From the NCBI RefSeq assembly GCF_000222305.1, contig NC_015921.1, positions 434,001 to 498,000 of the forward strand: 64,000 nucleotides of DNA, given 5' to 3'. The notes below the pieces were generated by a model that had not been told where the DNA came from, ran no database searches, and saw nothing but the letters and a program-made list of their open reading frames with translations. The position numbers were made by a program, and so were the translations under genes. Source of the stretch: Borreliella bissettiae DN127. GTDB taxonomy: Bacteria; Spirochaetota; Spirochaetia; Borreliales; Borreliaceae. Below, piece after piece: positions 14,995 to 24,739 of this stretch. Each line of letters opens with the position of its first letter. Positions within the stretch are counted from its first letter, which is position 1.

Positions 14995-15708
14995 ATGTCT
15001 GACAATTTAGAAACTTTAATGTTTCTAATGGGTAAAAAATTAGAAACATCTTCGAACAATTCAGAAAATATTGAAAAAAAAGAAATTATTTCAATTGAAA
15101 GAAAAAGCTTTGACTACAATAAGCTAGACAAAGATATTTCTGATTTTTTAAAAAAAAAGCAATATGAAATTTTCAATATTTTCAACAACACTTATACAAA
15201 AATTGGAAAGATACTTAAAGACGCTCAAGACAAATTAAAAGGAAATAATCAATATAATGGACTTTTTTATCAGTGGTTCAAAAGCATGGGATTCAAAAAA
15301 GACAAGGTTTACGCTTTAATATCAAGATACAATCTGCTTATCGAAAATTCCGACAAGCAACTTACTATAGAAAAATTACCTTTATCATTATCATATGAAA
15401 TATCCAAAAAATCTTGTCCCTCTATTTTAAAAGCCGAAGTTCTAAACGGCAAAATAAATTCTTTAAAAGAATTTAAAATTGTTTATAAAAAAAATTTTGA
15501 TTTAAGGGATACAAACAAATCATTAATTAAAAAAAACGAAAAATATGAAACCGACATAAAAGAAGGGCTGGATTTCATATTAAAAAATATAAAAGAATTT
15601 AAAAATATAGAATTTAAAAAATTAAAGCAAGAAAACTTAAAATTATTTTTTCATTCTATTTTAGAAATAAAGAAAAAAATAAAATATATTAAAAATAATT
15701 TTATCTAA
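14995..15708 (+). CDS. parZ: ParZ centromere-binding protein
   Basis: A 237-aa, lysine-rich protein encoded 2 nt after parA. The position and sequence match B31 BB0432, reported (Takacs et al. 2022, from memory) as ParZ, a DNA-binding protein that works with ParA in origin segregation. Residues about 60-120 resemble the DUF3102-type pattern found in plasmid-partition proteins: a helix, a gap, then YQWFKSMGFKKDKVYALISRYNLL, a probable helix-turn-helix. The C-terminal 90 residues are predicted helical and charged. No ParB-type GERRxRA box is present, so it is not a ParB homologue. Confidence 0.8.
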   Translation: MSDNLETLMFLMGKKLETSSNNSENIEKKEIISIERKSFDYNKLDKDISDFLKKKQYEIFNIFNNTYTKIGKILKDAQDKLKGNNQYNGLFYQWFKSMGFKKDKVYALISRYNLLIENSDKQLTIEKLPLSLSYEISKKSCPSILKAEVLNGKINSLKEFKIVYKKNFDLRDTNKSLIKKNEKYETDIKEGLDFILKNIKEFKNIEFKKLKQENLKLFFHSILEIKKKIKYIKNNFI

Positions 15709-15971
15709 CTTTAGAGCTGTACCAACAAGAATATATAAAATATATTCTTACTATTCATTTTTCAAATATTAAATTATTTTTTACTTTTATATTTTGTTAT
15801 GTATAACTAAATATAAACTTTGCCCTTCATTTAAAGCTTAATATTTTTTATAGAAACTAAACAATTTTAAAACAAACTTAAAAAATTTATGTGTTGTGCC
15901 AAATACCTAAAAATAAAAACTCTCATAAAATTAAGAAAAGATATTTTACAATCTTTAAATTATACAAACAT
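15709..15971. other. Convergent parZ/parB intergenic region with AT hairpin
   Basis: No gene seen. At 15727-15749 a 10-bp perfect stem (AAGAATATAT / ATATATTCTT) with a 3-nt AAA loop follows the parZ stop. It has no T-tract immediately after it, so I call it a possible weak terminator only. Confidence 0.4.
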
Positions 15972-16736
15972 TTAGCTAATATGACCAAAAAAAGAAACAA
16001 TCCTTCTTAAATCACCAGAAGTAAAATACTCTATCTCTATTTTACCTTTATTTTGATTCCCTTTAATATCTATTTTTGTTTGGATTTTATCAAATAAAAA
16101 TTCTTTTATGTTGTTTAAAAAAGGATCTTGTTCTAGTTCTCTTTTTTTTACTATGGATTTGTATAAATTTTTAACATATTTTTCTGCATCTCTTACAGAA
16201 ATTTTTTTTTTCAATATCATTAAATAAAGATTATACCTATCCTGCTTATCTTTTAAGGATAAAATAACTTTAGCATGCCCAAAAGAAATTTCTTTCCTAT
16301 GTACTGCATTTAATATTTCTTGTTCAAGATCTAAAATTCTCACTAAATTTGAAATATAGGTCCTACTTTTGCCAATTTTCTCAGACAACTCCTTTTGAGT
16401 TAAAGAATATTTATTCATTAAATTTTTATAGGCATAAGCCTCCTCAACAGGCGTAAAATTTTCTCTTTGAATATTTTCAACCAAAGGCATAAAATCTCTA
16501 CAGGATTCTTTTATGCTAACCTCGATAACAGGAATATTTGTCATCTGAATAAGTTTAGCAGCTCTAAACCTTCTTTCTCCTACTATTATTTTATATCTAT
16601 CATTTGCTTTACAAACAATTAAAGGTTGCAAAATACCATTTTCTTTTATAGAAATACTTAGTTCTTCTAATTCAACAAGACTAACAGATTTTCTTGGCTG
16701 ATCATTATCAATATCTAAAAGATGAATATCTATCAT
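15972..16736 (-). CDS. parB: Chromosome-partition protein ParB
   Basis: A 254-aa ParB/Spo0J that binds parS and spreads as a CTP-dependent clamp. Seen: the N-terminal IDIHLLDIDNDQPRK region, the CTPase/ParB box GERRFRA (residues 53-59), ENIQRENFTPVEEA near 87-100, and a helix-turn-helix LTQKELSEKIGKSRTYIS near 112-130. I start at the ATG at 16736, which has GGAG 8 nt upstream; the ATG six codons earlier (16754) has no ribosome site. The parS site lies about 90 nt upstream. Confidence 0.92.
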   Translation of the reverse strand: MIDIHLLDIDNDQPRKSVSLVELEELSISIKENGILQPLIVCKANDRYKIIVGERRFRAAKLIQMTNIPVIEVSIKESCRDFMPLVENIQRENFTPVEEAYAYKNLMNKYSLTQKELSEKIGKSRTYISNLVRILDLEQEILNAVHRKEISFGHAKVILSLKDKQDRYNLYLMILKKKISVRDAEKYVKNLYKSIVKKRELEQDPFLNNIKEFLFDKIQTKIDIKGNQNKGKIEIEYFTSGDLRRIVSFFGHIS

Positions 16737-16824
16737 TTTAAAAACTCCATCCATATTGTCATAACCCCCTACAACACAAAATTTTACCAGGTTATAATAT
16801 TGAATTACAATTTAAGAATAAAAA

Positions 16825-16850
16825 AAGAATGTTCCACGTGGAACATTCTT
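16825..16850. promoter_or_regulatory. parS: parS centromere site
   Basis: Perfect 26-bp palindrome (16825-16850) whose core, 16830-16845, is exactly the bacterial consensus TGTTCCACGTGGAACA. It lies between gyrA and parB, about 6 kb from the likely origin. It is the only copy I see in the window. Confidence 0.95.
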
Positions 16851-16870
16851 AAATAAGAAAAACCAATTCT

Positions 16871-19303
16871 TTATTTAATAAATTTTGAAACAGAAATCAA
16901 GCTATCATTATCAAGGGACAATACTTGAATTCCTCTAGCATCTTTGCCTTGTTCAGATACTTTTCCAGCTACTGTTCTTAAAGCTTTTGAACGTTTACTT
17001 ACAAGCAAAACTTCATCATCCTCTGAAACTGCTATAGCATCAACAACACTACCCGCTTTTTTATCAGATTTTTTATAACTAGTATAACCAGTGGCTCCTC
17101 TTTTAAGCTCAGATATTTTAGACATGCTTAATCTTTTTCCATACCCATTTTCAGAAATAATCAAAAGATAAGGATTTTCTCTAACCGCCAAAACTTTAAC
17201 AAAAAAATCACCCTCTTTTAATTTCATTCCACAAACACCTTGGGTACCCCTATTGGTAAGCCTAACATCTCTTGAATTAAATATAAACGCACTACCCTTC
17301 TTAGAAAGACAAATTATTTTTTCATCCTTAAAAACAATCTCTGCACTTGTAACAAAATCTTTATCATTAAGTTTAATAACAATAACACCTCGTGACTTTA
17401 CTGCTTTAAAATCTGTAGATTCGAATCTGGCTATCTTTCCACTTGCAGTTGCAAGCAACAAATAAGCATCATCAGTAAAATCCTTACTATTCTTAATAGT
17501 TAATATTTCTTCTTGATCTCCCAAATTAATAAGCTCACTAATATTTTGACCTTTTGAAGCTCTTGAAGAATCTTTTATTTCATAAGCATTGATTAAATAA
17601 AGCTTTCCTTCATTTGAAATCATAAATAAATGATCATGAGTATTAACACACAAAGCAATAACAATCTCATCTCCATCATTTAAATCAAACGAACTGAGAC
17701 CTTTTCCTCCCGTACCTTGCAATTTATACTCATTTTGTGAAAGTCTTTTAAGGAAACCCTTCTTTGTAAGCATAACAACAATATTTTCTTTTTGCACTAA
17801 ATCCGACATACTAGTTTTTAAAACCTCCTCATCATAAATTATTTTAGTTCGACGTTCATCGCCAAATTTCAAACCTAAATTAATAGTTTCTTCTCTTATA
17901 ATATTAATAATCCTTACTGGATTCAAGAGAATATCTTCATAATCTTTTATTAAGCTTAACAGCACATTAAGCTCCTCTTCAAGTTTAAAAATCTCAAGGG
18001 CTGTAAGTTTTTGCAACTTCATATCAAGAACTGAATTGGCCTGAATCTCTGAAAGACCAAAATTTGAAACAAGCCTCTCTTTTGCATCTTTTGCTAATTT
18101 AGACGATTTAACAATCTTAATAACCTCATCTATACTATTTAAAGCAATATTTAATCCCTCAAGAACATGCGCTTTCTCTTTTGCCTTTCTCAAATCAAAT
18201 TCAATACGTCTTTCGATAATATTTTTTCTATGCGCAATAAATTCAAATAATAATTCTTCTAAATTCAACTGTTTGGGAATACCATTAACAAGAGCTAAAT
18301 TATTTATACTAAAATGCTTTTTAAATTCAGTATATTCATAAAGCAAGTTCATAATAACATGGGGATCAAATCCTCTTTTAACTTCAAGAACTATTCTAAT
18401 GCCTTCTCGATCAGATTCATCTCTTATATCTAAAAGTCCTTCCAGTTTTTCTTCTTTTGCCAAAAATGCAACTTTCATAAGAAGTGCAGATTTATTTACC
18501 GTATAAGGTATTTCTGTAACAATTATAGCATTTCTATCTTCTGTTCTTTCTTCAATATGATATCTTGCTCTAATAACAACACTTCCCTTGCCAGTTTTGT
18601 ATGCTTTAATTAAATTATCATTATAAACAATCTCTCCAAAAGTTGGAAAATCAGGACCTTTAACTATCTTAAGCAAATCAAATATAGAAGCATTCTCATT
18701 ATCCAACATATAAACAATAGCATCACAAATTTCCCTTAAGTTATGAGGCGCCATATTAGTAGCCATTCCAACAGCAATTCCACTAGAGCCATTAACCAAA
18801 AGAAATGGAAATGATGAGGGCATAATTTCAGGCTCACTTAAAGAATCGTCATAATTAGACTTAAAATTAACAGTCTCTTTGTCTATATCCTTAACAATAT
18901 ATTCCGTTATTTTTTCCATTTTGGCTTCAGTATATCGCATAGCAGCAGGAGGATCTCCATCAATAGATCCAAAATTGCCCTGCCCCCGTATTACCGGATA
19001 TCTAAGTGAAAAATCTTGAGCAAGTCTTACAAGAGCATCATAGATTGATTGATCTCCATGAGGATGATATTTCCCAAGAACATCCCCCACTATTCTACCA
19101 GCTTTTTTAAAAGCTTTATCAGAACGAAGTCCCATCTCATACATAGAATAAAGTATTCTCCTGTGAACTGGCTTAAGACCATCTCTTACATCCGGAAGAG
19201 CTCTGGAAACAATAACTGACATTGCATAATTTAAATAAGACGTCTTTATTTCATCTTCTATCTTAACATTTAATATTTGTTCTTTATTTTCTCCAACTGC
19301 CAT
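16871..19303 (-). CDS. gyrA: DNA gyrase subunit A
   Basis: An 810-aa type IIA topoisomerase subunit that cuts and rejoins DNA to introduce negative supercoils, working with GyrB. Catalytic Tyr124 sits in AMRYTE; the quinolone-binding helix reads [13 protein letters not shown] (80-92), with Gln85 where E. coli has Ser83. The C-terminal wrapping domain has a degenerate GyrA box (QGTGGKG near residue 531). gyrB ends 11 nt upstream, so the two form an operon. An internal start at Met499 is preceded by AGGAGG (17824-17829); B. burgdorferi is known to make the C-terminal domain as a separate DNA-binding protein. Confidence 0.97.
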   Translation of the reverse strand: MAVGENKEQILNVKIEDEIKTSYLNYAMSVIVSRALPDVRDGLKPVHRRILYSMYEMGLRSDKAFKKAGRIVGDVLGKYHPHGDQSIYDALVRLAQDFSLRYPVIRGQGNFGSIDGDPPAAMRYTEAKMEKITEYIVKDIDKETVNFKSNYDDSLSEPEIMPSSFPFLLVNGSSGIAVGMATNMAPHNLREICDAIVYMLDNENASIFDLLKIVKGPDFPTFGEIVYNDNLIKAYKTGKGSVVIRARYHIEERTEDRNAIIVTEIPYTVNKSALLMKVAFLAKEEKLEGLLDIRDESDREGIRIVLEVKRGFDPHVIMNLLYEYTEFKKHFSINNLALVNGIPKQLNLEELLFEFIAHRKNIIERRIEFDLRKAKEKAHVLEGLNIALNSIDEVIKIVKSSKLAKDAKERLVSNFGLSEIQANSVLDMKLQKLTALEIFKLEEELNVLLSLIKDYEDILLNPVRIINIIREETINLGLKFGDERRTKIIYDEEVLKTSMSDLVQKENIVVMLTKKGFLKRLSQNEYKLQGTGGKGLSSFDLNDGDEIVIALCVNTHDHLFMISNEGKLYLINAYEIKDSSRASKGQNISELINLGDQEEILTIKNSKDFTDDAYLLLATASGKIARFESTDFKAVKSRGVIVIKLNDKDFVTSAEIVFKDEKIICLSKKGSAFIFNSRDVRLTNRGTQGVCGMKLKEGDFFVKVLAVRENPYLLIISENGYGKRLSMSKISELKRGATGYTSYKKSDKKAGSVVDAIAVSEDDEVLLVSKRSKALRTVAGKVSEQGKDARGIQVLSLDNDSLISVSKFIK
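17807..17829 (-). promoter_or_regulatory. Internal ribosome site and start for the GyrA C-terminal protein
   Basis: Within gyrA a perfect AGGAGG (minus strand, 17829-17824) lies 14 nt before an in-frame ATG, which is codon 499. A product from here would be 312 aa, about 35 kDa, matching the size of the naturally made GyrA C-terminal protein described in B. burgdorferi (Knight and Samuels 1999, from memory). The spacing is long, so the exact start is not certain. Confidence 0.55.
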
Positions 19304-19314
19304 TAACGCTCCAA

Positions 19315-21219
19315 TTACACATCAAGATTAATTACATTAAGTGCATTCTGTTCAATAAATTCTTTTCTAGGTTCAACTAAATCTCCCATAAGAGTAACAA
19401 AAATTTTTTCAGCTTCAATAGCATCATCTATATTCATCAATCTCATTTTTCTTCTAGCAGGATCCATAGTCGTTTCCCAAAGCTGCGTTGGATTCATCTC
19501 TCCAAGCCCTTTATATCTCTGAAGAGAAATACTATTGCGATTTTTAGTTTCAATAGAATCTAAAAATTTTTCTTTTTCTTTTTCTTCATAAAAATAATAA
19601 ATACGATTGTCATACTTTATTTTATAAAGAGGAGGCATGGCTATATATATATAACCATTTTCAATTAAATCTCTCATATATCTAAAGAAAAAAGCTAAAA
19701 GCAAAGTTCTAATATGAGATCCATCAACATCAGCATCTGCCATAATAATGATCTTGTGATAACGAAGTTTTGTAATATCAAAAGTTTTACCAACTCCTGC
19801 ACCAAGAGATGCAATTATGGGAATAAGCTTATCATTGGTAATTACCTTGTCTTCTCTCGTTTTTTCAACATTAAGCATTTTCCCCCACAGTGGCAAAATG
19901 GCCTGAAAAAATCTATTTCTACCCATTTTAGCACTTCCTCCAGCAGAATCACCTTCTACAATATAGATTTCTCTTTCCAAAGGATTTTTAGAAGCACAAT
20001 CAGCCAATTTTCCAGGCAATGCCAAGCTTTCAAATGCATTTTTTTTTCTTTCTGATTCTCTTGCTTTTCTTGCAGCTTCACGAGCACGAGCAGCTTTTAT
20101 TGCTTTTTCAAGAATAGTGTCTATCTCTAAAGAATTTAAATTAATAATTTCCAATAAATGTTCATATACAACAACTTCAACTATTTTTCTTATCTCCGAA
20201 TTACCAAGCTTACTCTTTGTTTGACCTTCAAATTGAGGTTCTGGAACTTTAACAGAAATAACAGCTGTAAGCCCCTCTTTAAAATCATCTCCTGTAAGAT
20301 TTGGAATATCTTTTTTACTTATTTTTGAATTTTTAAAAGCTTCATTCATAGCCTTAGTAAGTCCACTTCTAAATCCCATAACATGGGTTCCCCCTTCTCT
20401 TGTATTAATGTTATTAACAAAAGAAAGAATGTTGTCAGAATAGCTTTCAGTCCATTTAAGCCCCACATTAACAATAACATCATTAATAAAACCATCAATA
20501 TAATAAGGTTCTGATTGAAAAGCTTTACTGCCATTAGTTAAATAATCTACAAAAGATTTTATCCCACCTTCAAAATAAAATTTTGAAGATCTTTCTTTAC
20601 CAATTCTTTTATCTTCTATTGAAATGTATATTTTATCGTTTAAAAAAGCAAGCTCTTTAAGCCTTTTTTCAAGAATATCGAAATTATAATCTAAAGTTTC
20701 AAAAATTTCAGAATCCGCTAAAAAAGTAACCTTTGTACCCGTAATAGAAGATTCCCCCACAACTTCTACTTTAGAAGTTGGAATACCTTTTGAAAAAGTT
20801 TGTCTAAAAATTTTTCCATCCCTATTAACATAAACCTCTAAAAACGAAGATAGAGCATTTACAACCGAAATTCCAACACCATGGAGTCCTCCAGAAACTT
20901 TATAAGTGCCTTTATTAAATTTACCACCAGAATGTAGCTTTGTTAAAACAAGTTCAAGGGCGCTAATACCCTCCTCTTCATGAATATCGGTAGGAATACC
21001 TCTCCCATTATCAATTACAGTTATAGTATTATCTAAATTAATAATGACATCTATTCTATCACAAAACCCAGCTAAAGCCTCATCAATACTATTGTCAACT
21101 ACTTCATAAACCAAATGGTGCAACCCATTAACAGAAATAGAGCCTATATACATGCCAGGCCTTTTCCTAACAGCCTCAAGTCCTTTTAAGACCTGAATGT
21201 TACTAGCAACATAATTCAT
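19315..21219 (-). CDS. gyrB: DNA gyrase subunit B
   Basis: A 634-aa ATPase subunit of gyrase. GHKL ATPase domain: [10 protein letters not shown] (Asn43), IDNGRGIP (Asp70), GLHGVG (111-116). Toprim domain: EGDSAGG and [11 protein letters not shown]. Arg133, the position known for coumermycin resistance in B. burgdorferi, is wild type. It lacks the extra C-terminal insert of proteobacterial GyrB. I start at the ATG at 21219, with GGAAGG 4 nt before it; an ATG five codons upstream has no ribosome site. Divergent from dnaA. Confidence 0.97.
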   Translation of the reverse strand: MNYVASNIQVLKGLEAVRKRPGMYIGSISVNGLHHLVYEVVDNSIDEALAGFCDRIDVIINLDNTITVIDNGRGIPTDIHEEEGISALELVLTKLHSGGKFNKGTYKVSGGLHGVGISVVNALSSFLEVYVNRDGKIFRQTFSKGIPTSKVEVVGESSITGTKVTFLADSEIFETLDYNFDILEKRLKELAFLNDKIYISIEDKRIGKERSSKFYFEGGIKSFVDYLTNGSKAFQSEPYYIDGFINDVIVNVGLKWTESYSDNILSFVNNINTREGGTHVMGFRSGLTKAMNEAFKNSKISKKDIPNLTGDDFKEGLTAVISVKVPEPQFEGQTKSKLGNSEIRKIVEVVVYEHLLEIINLNSLEIDTILEKAIKAARAREAARKARESERKKNAFESLALPGKLADCASKNPLEREIYIVEGDSAGGSAKMGRNRFFQAILPLWGKMLNVEKTREDKVITNDKLIPIIASLGAGVGKTFDITKLRYHKIIIMADADVDGSHIRTLLLAFFFRYMRDLIENGYIYIAMPPLYKIKYDNRIYYFYEEKEKEKFLDSIETKNRNSISLQRYKGLGEMNPTQLWETTMDPARRKMRLMNIDDAIEAEKIFVTLMGDLVEPRKEFIEQNALNVINLDV

Positions 21220-21363
21220 AAACCTTCCATTCATTCAATAAAAATCTAGACACAGATAAATTCTACATTAAAAAAAAAATAATATCTATTACATTAGAAA
21301 GTACCAAAAACTTTTAAAAATTCACAAACAATTTAGATAGAATCTTAATCTAACTTTATACTA

Positions 21364-21369
21364 TATAAT
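21364..21369 (+). promoter_or_regulatory. -10 box of dnaA
   Basis: TATAAT at 21364-21369 gives a start near 21377 and a short leader of about 30 nt before the dnaA ATG. No good -35 box is visible at the usual distance. The gyrB-dnaA gap (21220-21407) must also hold the gyrB promoter; a minus-strand TAGAAT at 21265-21260 is a candidate. Confidence 0.5.
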
Positions 21370-21407
21370 GTTGAAAGTATAGTGCTAAAACCAATAAGGA
21401 CAAAAAA

Positions 21408-22862
21408 ATGGAAAAATCAAAAAATATATGGAGTTTAATTTTAACAGAAATAAAAAAAGAACTATCAGAAGAAGAGTTTTATGTTTGGTTCGAAAATTTG
21501 TGCTTTTTAGAATCAATAGGTGACAATATAAAAATATCTACTCCAAATTTATTTCATAAAAATCAAATAGAAAAAAGATTTACAAAAAAAATTAAAGAAA
21601 TCCTCACAAAAAATGGCTACAATACCGTAGTCATTGAATTTACAAATCAACAACCCAAAACCCATTCTGACAAACAAGAAATCAAAAAAATGGCTTTTAG
21701 CGAAACTTTTCCAAAGTTCGACAAACTTAAAGAAAAAACAATCCTTAAAGAACCAATTCAAAGCATTCAAGATCGTATAAAAATGTACATTAAAGAAGAA
21801 GAGCCCACAAATTTTAAAAACCCCTTTCTTAAAAAAAGATATACATTTGAAAATTTTATCATAGGGCCAAATAATAAACTTGCATACAATGCTAGCTTAG
21901 CAATTTCAAAAAATCCTGGGAAAAAATATAATCCATGTTTAATTTATGGTGGAGTTGGGCTTGGGAAAACACATTTGCTTCAAAGCATAGGAAACAAAAC
22001 AGAAGAATTGCATCATAACCTTAAGATATTATATGTTACAGCTGAAAATTTTTTAAATGAATTTGTAGAAAGCATAAAGACACACGAAACAAAAAAATTT
22101 AAAAAAAAGTACCGATACTTAGACATGCTGCTTATAGACGATATCCACGACTTACAAAAAAAAGAAGGAATACAAGAAGAGCTTTTTCACACATTTAATG
22201 CACTTTATGAAGATAACAAACAATTAGTATTTACATGTGACAGACCTCCTTCCGAACTTACAAATTTTACAGATCGACTAAAAAGTAGATTCACAAGAGG
22301 ATTAAATGTTGATATATCAAAGCCCAATTTCGAACTCAGAGTAGCTATTGTCGAAAAAAAAGCAGAAGAAGATGGCATAAAGGTCCCTAAAAATATACTA
22401 AATCTAGTTGCTCAAAAAGTTACAACAAATGTAAGAGACCTCGAAGCTGCCGTAACAAAACTAAAAGCATATATAGATTTAGACAATATAGAAATTGACA
22501 TTGACATTGTTGAAAAAATAATCAAAGAAATAATAATTTACGAAAAAGAAACAACCAATGAATCAAGCAATAAAATTAATATTGAAAATATAAAAAAAAT
22601 ACTCTTAAGAGAGTTAAAAATTACACACAAGGATATTGAAGGGCATAGCAAAAAACCAGAGATAACAAAAGCTAGACATATTTATGCATACCTCTTGAGG
22701 AATTTTACAGGGCTATCAACAATTGAAATTGGAAAAATTATTGGAGGGAAAACCCATTCAACAGTGCTTTATTCAATAAATAAAATAGATAGAGACAGAA
22801 ATAATGACAAAGAAATTAACAATTTAATCACAGAGCTTATGAACAAAATAAAAAAAAATTAA
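21408..22862 (+). CDS. dnaA: Chromosomal replication initiator DnaA
   Basis: A 484-aa AAA+ initiator that binds and opens oriC. Domain I covers residues 1-80 (IWSLILTEIKKELSEEEFYVWF); domain III has Walker A GGVGLGKT (181-188), Walker B LLIDDIHDLQ, sensor LVFTCDRPPSEL and SRFTRGL; domain IV ends with the DnaA-box-reading signature GGKTHSTVLYSINKI near 445-460. Ribosome site AAGGA lies 7 nt before the ATG. Its sense strand is A-rich, unlike the T/G-rich genes to the right, which marks the change of replication strand near here. Confidence 0.97.
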   Translation: MEKSKNIWSLILTEIKKELSEEEFYVWFENLCFLESIGDNIKISTPNLFHKNQIEKRFTKKIKEILTKNGYNTVVIEFTNQQPKTHSDKQEIKKMAFSETFPKFDKLKEKTILKEPIQSIQDRIKMYIKEEEPTNFKNPFLKKRYTFENFIIGPNNKLAYNASLAISKNPGKKYNPCLIYGGVGLGKTHLLQSIGNKTEELHHNLKILYVTAENFLNEFVESIKTHETKKFKKKYRYLDMLLIDDIHDLQKKEGIQEELFHTFNALYEDNKQLVFTCDRPPSELTNFTDRLKSRFTRGLNVDISKPNFELRVAIVEKKAEEDGIKVPKNILNLVAQKVTTNVRDLEAAVTKLKAYIDLDNIEIDIDIVEKIIKEIIIYEKETTNESSNKINIENIKKILLRELKITHKDIEGHSKKPEITKARHIYAYLLRNFTGLSTIEIGKIIGGKTHSTVLYSINKIDRDRNNDKEINNLITELMNKIKKN

Positions 22863-23101
22863 ACCTAATTGACAAATTAAGAATTCTTTTAAACAATTGA
22901 AACAAATAATTTATCAAAAATACAACAAAAAATAACCTATAATTTAACAAGGTATTTCCTTATTTTACTTAGCATTATATACAATTAGACAATCAAACAG
23001 AGACTTACTACTATTACTACTATATATTCATAAAAACTAAAAATAAAAAATCTGTGAAATCTTACAAGGATAAAATGTAATAAAATATACAAGGAGGAAT
23101 T
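22863..23101. other. oriC: Probable replication origin oriC (dnaA-dnaN gap)
   Basis: A 239-bp AT-rich gap. It contains six consecutive triplets TTA-CTA-CTA-TTA-CTA-CTA at 23005-23022, the pattern of the DnaA-trio that DnaA binds on single strands in B. subtilis, followed by the AT-rich TATATATTCATAAAAA. Upstream are weak DnaA-box-like sequences, TTATATACA (22975-22983) and TTATCAAAA (22911-22919), each differing from TTATCCACA at two positions. Mapping work on B. burgdorferi placed the origin at this gap (recalled). Confidence 0.7.
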
Positions 23102-24259
23102 ATGCTAAATAACACATTTTTTATTTGCGAAACAAATCAAATTATAAACGAAATAGAAAAAGCAAAAGGAATAATATTGAACAGGAACATGAACGATATT
23201 TGGAGTGCATTGTTAATAGAGGTAAAAAAGTCTAATCTCATAATTAAATCAACAGACAGAAATATTTTTTTTGAAAGCACAATTTCAATTGTTTCAGAAA
23301 CAGATTTTAAGGTATTAATTAATGCTTCAAATTTTTATGACGCAGTAAAAGCATTTAGTTTTTATAAGAAAATCAAAATAGTTTTTAATGAAAATAATAG
23401 TAAATTAGAAATTATGGAAGAGTTAAAAGATGGGAAAGAAGAATACGAGGATCATTTAAAAGAGCCCACTTTTTCATACGAAGAAATTGAAAACTACAAT
23501 TATGATATGGTTAATGAAGATTACACTTTTGAAATTGAAATAAAACAAAAATCTTTTAAAAAAGTAATAAATAGAATAGCTTTTTCAGCACATCTTGATG
23601 AATCCAAGAATGTATTAAATGGTGTGTATTTTACAAAAAATGAAGATTCTAATTTACTACTGGTTTCTACAAATGGACACAGAATGTCTATCTGTAAAAC
23701 AGAAGTCATGATTTATGAAGATGTGAACTTTATAGTTCCTGTAAAAATATTTAATTTTTTGAAACATCTTATGTCAGGAGAAGGTATGGTTAAAATAAAG
23801 TCTTCGGATAAAAAATTTTATGTTGAATTCGATAATTATAAAATAGCTTGTAGCTTGATTAACGGGAATTATCCGGATTATAAGAGCATTATACCTAAGG
23901 AACAAAAGAATAAATCTTTGGTTTCGCTAAGCATTTTAAAAGATAGACTTGCAAGAGTCAATTTGTATGTTGATAAATCAAGAAAGTTGGTTTTAACTTT
24001 TTCTGAGCTTCAATTAAAACTTCTTGGAGAAGATTTGATTACTGGAAGAAAAGGTGAATTTTTTATTAAAGACCCCAACTATCTGTATGACGGAGCAGAT
24101 GAGGTTATGGCTATTAATATTTCATATTTTGTTGAAGCTATTAATGTTTTTGAAACTTCAAAGGTAGAAATACAATTTAATTCGGGCAATGTATTAAAAT
24201 TGAGTGAACCTGAAAATTTCAATTTTACGCACTTGATAATGCCGATGTCTTTAGGTTAA
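23102..24259 (+). CDS. dnaN: DNA polymerase III sliding clamp (beta subunit)
   Basis: A 385-aa ring-forming clamp that tethers the replicative polymerase. Three repeated beta-clamp domains are visible in order; the C-terminal NFTHLIMPM(SLG) matches the family's hydrophobic-pocket end (usually YLIMPMR). Very strong ribosome site AAGGAGG, 5 nt before the ATG. Codon composition changes along the gene: the first 400 bases are A-rich like dnaA, the rest T/G-rich like genes further right. Confidence 0.95.
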   Translation: MLNNTFFICETNQIINEIEKAKGIILNRNMNDIWSALLIEVKKSNLIIKSTDRNIFFESTISIVSETDFKVLINASNFYDAVKAFSFYKKIKIVFNENNSKLEIMEELKDGKEEYEDHLKEPTFSYEEIENYNYDMVNEDYTFEIEIKQKSFKKVINRIAFSAHLDESKNVLNGVYFTKNEDSNLLLVSTNGHRMSICKTEVMIYEDVNFIVPVKIFNFLKHLMSGEGMVKIKSSDKKFYVEFDNYKIACSLINGNYPDYKSIIPKEQKNKSLVSLSILKDRLARVNLYVDKSRKLVLTFSELQLKLLGEDLITGRKGEFFIKDPNYLYDGADEVMAINISYFVEAINVFETSKVEIQFNSGNVLKLSEPENFNFTHLIMPMSLG

Positions 24260-24335
24260 AGTTAATTATTAATGTCATTTTGAATATTAAAATAAGCTTT
24301 TCTAAGTTTATTTTATATTGTTTTTTGCAGTGTGG

Positions 24336-24341
24336 TATAAA
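24336..24341 (+). promoter_or_regulatory. Extended -10 box directly before the DciA-like gene
   Basis: TGG-TATAAA (24333-24341) forms an extended -10 element and ends 7 nt before the ATG at 24349, predicting a leaderless or near-leaderless mRNA. Confidence 0.4.
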
Positions 24342-24348
24342 AAATGCT

Positions 24349-24648
24349 ATGAGTGATTCTGCTTTTAAAAAAATAGGTAATGTTCTTAAAGATTATTTAG
24401 AATCCAATTTGCTTGTTAATAAAAAAATAAGTTCAAAATTATTGATTGCTGATAAATGGAATCAGATATTTGAAGCTTTATCAGATGATGTAAAATTTTT
24501 AGATTTTAAAAATGATCAGATACTTTTTATTAAGGTAAGCAATTCAAGTATTTTATATAGCATATCAATCAATAAGTCAAAGATAATAAATTCAATAAAA
24601 GAATTAACGGGGATTAAAATAATAGATATAAAAGTTTTGGTAAAGTAA
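24349..24648 (+). CDS. DciA-like (DUF721) protein, probable replicative helicase loader
   Basis: A 99-aa protein that matches the DUF721 pattern: an N-terminal helix, KLLIADKWNQIFEAL (the L-x-x-W-x-x-I motif), QILFIKVSNSSILYSISINKSKIINSI and GIKIIDIKVLV. DciA proteins recruit and load DnaB helicase in bacteria without DnaC. The position directly after dnaN fits; in other phyla DUF721 genes lie next to recF or gyrB. I start at the ATG at 24349; the frame extends 23 codons further to a TTG, but no ribosome site supports that and the added segment overlaps the promoter. Confidence 0.7.
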   Translation: MSDSAFKKIGNVLKDYLESNLLVNKKISSKLLIADKWNQIFEALSDDVKFLDFKNDQILFIKVSNSSILYSISINKSKIINSIKELTGIKIIDIKVLVK

Positions 24649-24739
24649 TTATTATTGACAATCACATTTATATGCTATACCATGGTAGTGTTCAACTTTC
24701 AGCTTAGTGGCATAAAATTGTTTTTAATGGAGGAGTGTT

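Noticed and set aside
21220..21407. gyrB-dnaA gap as the replication origin
   Set aside because: I found no DnaA-box cluster or DnaA-trio here; the dnaA-dnaN gap fits better.
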